From: Candidatus Hydrogenedens sp.
Lineage (GTDB): Bacteria; Hydrogenedentota; Hydrogenedentia; Hydrogenedentales; Hydrogenedentaceae
Direction: 5' to 3'
NCBI GenBank assembly: GCA_035361075.1
Contig: DAOSBX010000052.1
Coordinates: 2,779-20,735 of the forward strand
DNA length: 17,957 bases
Shown here: one piece after another, positions 15,455 to 17,957 of the stretch
Numbering within the stretch: the stretch's first letter is position 1
Layout of the letters: each line of letters opens with the position of its first letter
Position numbers and translations under genes: made by a program
The notes under the pieces: generated by a model
What the model saw: only the letters and a program-made list of their open reading frames with translations
Databases searched by the model: none
Told to the model about the DNA's origin: nothing

Positions 15455-16846
15455 CTAATCAGAAGGGGAAATCATTTTGCGGGGGTCTACAAGTTGGTCA
15501 AATTCTTCTTCGGTGATTAAGCCTGTTTTTAAGGCTTCTTCTTTTAGGGTCGTCCCGTTTTTATAGGCATTGCGGGCAATTTTGGCGGAGACTTCGTAAC
15601 CGAGTTTTCGATTTAATGCGGTTACTAACATTAGTGAATTCTGTAAGTAGTATCCTAATTTTTCGCAGTTAGGTTGGATACCATTCAGGCAATTTTGGGT
15701 AAATGATTGGCATGCATCAGACAGGAGGCGTATGGATTGAAGGATATTGTAAGCAATCACAGGTTTATAAACATTAAGTTCGAATTGTCCCGATGCACCA
15801 GCAATGTTAATGGTTACATCGTTTCCTATCACCTGAGCACAGACCATTGTCATCATTTCGCATTGGGTTGGATTGACCTTCCCTGGCATAATGGATGAGC
15901 CAGGCTCATTTTCGGGTAGGAGCAATTCTGCTAATCCACAACGAGGACCACTACCCATCAGTCGAATATCATTAGCAATTTTCATGCACGAACATGCGAC
16001 TGTTTTTAATACACCAGAGAGCATCACCAAAGCGTCATGTCCCGCTAATGCTTCAAATTTATTTTCCGCTGGTCGAAATGGCTCTTGGGTCAATTCTGCA
16101 ATATATGCAACTGCTTTTTCTGCAAAACCCGCAGGAGCATTTAATCCTGTCCCAACGGCTGTTCCACCCAATGCCAATTCATACAGATCTTTCAGAGATA
16201 ATTGAATACGATTCATGGCTTGCTCGATTTGTCGTGCATAACCAGAAAATTCCTGCCCTAAGGTAATTGGTGTTGCATCCATCATGTGGGTTCTACCTGT
16301 TTTAATTAAATCTTTGTATTCTTCCGATTTTTGGACAAGTGATTTGTAAAATTCTTCCAATGAAGGAATCAGACGGTTGCTCAATTCAAGGACTGTGGCT
16401 ACATTCATTGCGGTTGGGAAAACATCGTTTGAGGATTGAGACATATTCACATGGTCATTTGGATGTATCGGTTTTTTAGTGCTATGGGGTGAACCTAAAA
16501 GTTCATTAGCACGTGTAGATATAACTTCGTTCACATTCATATTTGTTTGGGTTCCGCTTCCTGTTTGCCAGACATGCAGAGGGAATTGCTCGTCCCATTT
16601 ACCTATGAGGATTTCATCAACCACAGTAGTAATGATTTCACAATATTCTGGTTTAAGTATACCGAGGTCACGGTTCGCTCGTGCACAGGCTTTTTTTACA
16701 AGTGCTAATGCGTATATAATCTCCATCGGCATTTTTTCTTTACCAACTGAGAAAAATTGTAGTGAGCGAACAGTTTGGCTACCATAATAGACGTTAAGGG
16801 GAACCTGAACCTCGCCTAATGCATCACATTCAATTCTATACTCCAT
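15455..16846 (-). CDS. fumC: Class II fumarate hydratase
   Basis: A 463-residue homotetrameric, iron-independent fumarase interconverting fumarate and L-malate in the TCA cycle. The superfamily signature GSSIMPGKVN lies at 316-325 with catalytic Ser318. TGSGTQTNMNVNEVI (95-109) and SSNDVFPTAM (138-147) are the other conserved regions, and THMMDATPITLGQEFSGY (186-203) holds the active-site His187. The ATP after the His, rather than AVP, favours fumarase over aspartase. Length is normal. The ATG at 16846 is the family start; AAAGG lies about 12 bases upstream. It has no operon partner: both neighbours are convergent or separated by hairpins. The 196 bp upstream contain a possible -10 (TATAAT, - strand, 16932-16927) without a good -35. 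Confidence 0.95.
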   Translation of the reverse strand: MEYRIECDALGEVQVPLNVYYGSQTVRSLQFFSVGKEKMPMEIIYALALVKKACARANRDLGILKPEYCEIITTVVDEILIGKWDEQFPLHVWQTGSGTQTNMNVNEVISTRANELLGSPHSTKKPIHPNDHVNMSQSSNDVFPTAMNVATVLELSNRLIPSLEEFYKSLVQKSEEYKDLIKTGRTHMMDATPITLGQEFSGYARQIEQAMNRIQLSLKDLYELALGGTAVGTGLNAPAGFAEKAVAYIAELTQEPFRPAENKFEALAGHDALVMLSGVLKTVACSCMKIANDIRLMGSGPRCGLAELLLPENEPGSSIMPGKVNPTQCEMMTMVCAQVIGNDVTINIAGASGQFELNVYKPVIAYNILQSIRLLSDACQSFTQNCLNGIQPNCEKLGYYLQNSLMLVTALNRKLGYEVSAKIARNAYKNGTTLKEEALKTGLITEEEFDQLVDPRKMISPSD

Positions 16847-16983
16847 AATGTGTCGCCTTTCAGTAAAGTACTCTCAATTTGTAAAACATATAACTCGTAA
16901 TAATATAGTCATAAACTCTTACTAAATTATAAACATTTCTGTGTTGTAAAATCGCTTTTTATAAAAGGCAATTTAAAAGACAA

Positions 16984-17009
16984 ATGGGGACAGTTGAAAC
17001 TGTCCCCAT
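16984..17009 (-). terminator. Perfect GC-rich hairpin after the prepilin-like gene
   Basis: ATGGGGACAGTT (16984-16995) and AACTGTCCCCAT (16998-17009) form a 12-bp perfect inverted repeat with two bases between, so a stem of about 11 bp with a tetraloop. It lies 34 nt after the stop of the - strand prepilin-like gene and is followed on that strand by TTTGTCTTTTAAATTG, which suits a terminator. The TGGGGACAG sequence also resembles short REP-type palindromes mobilised by RAYT transposases; no transposase is in the window. Confidence 0.65.
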
Positions 17010-17043
17010 GAAAATTCCTTGCGAGGGCGGAAAAAGTTAAATT

Positions 17044-17957
17044 TTATTGATAACCAGCTGCCTGAGCAATGATACCAATGACAACACCAACACTTGGAAG
17101 GACCGGTTCGGTAGCATTGATATCTGGATTTGTAGTATCATTGGAACCAATGTAACGAATGAATTCAACATGGCCATCCATATAAAGCACATTGCAACCA
17201 CCGGGCAGATGATTAAAGAAGTCAATGGCACCATAGGCGGAGAATTGGTCTAACATGACATACACTTCACTCTGAGCATTGTTAGAAGCGGCCGGATTAT
17301 TAATATCTGTGATCAAGAAGCGTTCAATACCTTCACGAAGCCTATATACAGTGCTACCACCACCATTTCCTGTTCCTGCTGGGACAGAAATGTCTCTATC
17401 CGCAATGCCAATCAGTTGTGTTGCTGCTGCCTGATTAGAAGCATTAATGCAACCACCTATTTGACCAAGAGCATCTGTAATCAACTGATTGATAGCATTC
17501 GCAAATTGAATAGGAACAGGTGCATCTGATGGGATAGAACTTCCACCCATAAGACTAATCAGAGCATTTAATTGACTATAACTGCTTAGAGAAGTAGTTC
17601 CCAACTCTTTGTTAAGGTCGAAAACCCAACCCAAATAAGCATAACTGGCATCCAAGCGTTCGGGTTTACATGTTAAATATGTAGTACCATCTTGTCTCTT
17701 CAAATATTGAGCAGTATCTCTTGCATCTGACGGGCAAATGGCAATGGAGGGGTCTGTCAAATATTCAGGATAAATGACATCCACTGCTGGTGCTGCTGCG
17801 ATTGCAAACCGATAGTTGTTTGCAGGATTTTCACACTTTGTTCTTACAACTTGCAACGGTGGAAATCTTTCTCCCTTGGCTTCGTTACAATACATCTTCA
17901 ATACGACACCCCACTGCTTCAAATTGTTCTGGCAGGAGGAACGACGCGCCGCTTCAC
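17044..17957 (-). CDS. Prepilin-like H-X9-DG (DUF1559-type) protein, N-terminus cut by window edge
   Basis: The frame is open from a stop at 17044 to the window edge, giving at least 303 residues. It reads EAARRSSCQNNLKQWG at the edge, the conserved segment that follows the N-terminal prepilin methylation helix in this family, so the missing part should be a short leader and the hydrophobic helix. An internal TTG at 17922 is not the true start. The C-terminal signature is NHLPGGCNVLYMDGHVEF, again with ten residues between His and DG, followed by about 38 residues ending in a hydrophobic VVIGIIAQAAGYQ. The middle region is Ala/Asn/Gly-rich and variable, with CPSDARD and several Cys. Such proteins are predicted exported pseudopilin-like factors; the specific role is unknown. 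It is paralogous to the fragment at 1-156. Confidence 0.88.
   Translation of the reverse strand, partial: EAARRSSCQNNLKQWGVVLKMYCNEAKGERFPPLQVVRTKCENPANNYRFAIAAAPAVDVIYPEYLTDPSIAICPSDARDTAQYLKRQDGTTYLTCKPERLDASYAYLGWVFDLNKELGTTSLSSYSQLNALISLMGGSSIPSDAPVPIQFANAINQLITDALGQIGGCINASNQAAATQLIGIADRDISVPAGTGNGGGSTVYRLREGIERFLITDINNPAASNNAQSEVYVMLDQFSAYGAIDFFNHLPGGCNVLYMDGHVEFIRYIGSNDTTNPDINATEPVLPSVGVVIGIIAQAAGYQ

Noticed and set aside
15455..16846. Aspartate ammonia-lyase as an alternative to fumarase
   Set aside because: The active-site His segment reads THMMDATP with the ATP wording typical of class II fumarases; aspartases usually have AVP.

Overview
The window is an AT-rich bacterial chromosome segment made almost wholly of housekeeping genes. 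Both ends carry pieces of the prepilin-like protein family with the C-terminal H-X9-DG motif (DUF1559 type). That family is expanded in Planctomycetota, Lentisphaerae, Hydrogenedentota and related lineages. Together with a heptose-activation enzyme (a Gram-negative envelope trait) and an HrcA/CIRCE heat-shock circuit, it suggests a member of the PVC/Hydrogenedentota-type phyla. This placement is inference; there is no rRNA gene in the window. I saw no tRNA, CRISPR array, transposase gene or prophage.

Layout. 1-156: 3' end of an H-X-DG prepilin-like gene (+), then a strong terminator. 295-1236: PAS-GGDEF diguanylate cyclase (+). 1259-2725: bifunctional hldE (-), convergent with the cyclase. 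2726-3035: divergent intergenic region with a degenerate 9-bp tandem repeat, a hairpin, a clear sigma70-type promoter and a perfect CIRCE operator in front of groEL. 3036-4655: groEL (+), without groES and with a His-rich tail. A bidirectional terminator separates it from a long minus-strand cluster read from right to left: hrcA (12995-11937), grpE, dnaK, dnaJ, a seven-iron ferredoxin (fdxA) and a GH38 alpha-mannosidase-like protein (ends 4760). A second CIRCE, with one mismatch, sits just upstream of hrcA. 13310-15208: divergent transketolase-like TPP enzyme (+). 15455-16846: class II fumarase (-). 16984-17009: perfect hairpin. 17044-17957: second prepilin-like gene (-), cut by the window edge.

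How the genes fit together. HrcA is expected to bind both CIRCE sites, so it would repress groEL and its own operon (hrcA-grpE-dnaK-dnaJ) and couple the two main chaperone machines. FdxA and the GH38 protein follow dnaJ with short gaps (60 and 48 bp) and no evident terminator, so they may share heat-shock read-through. The other genes (c-di-GMP signalling, heptose activation, fumarase, transketolase-like enzyme) look independently transcribed.

I do not see a clearly new multi-gene system. The points most worth checking are the GH38 protein with Phe where the family has its catalytic nucleophile and zinc-ligand Asp, the solitary His-tailed GroEL, the divergent transketolase-like enzyme, the tandem repeat before groEL, and the two oppositely oriented prepilin paralogues that bracket the segment.
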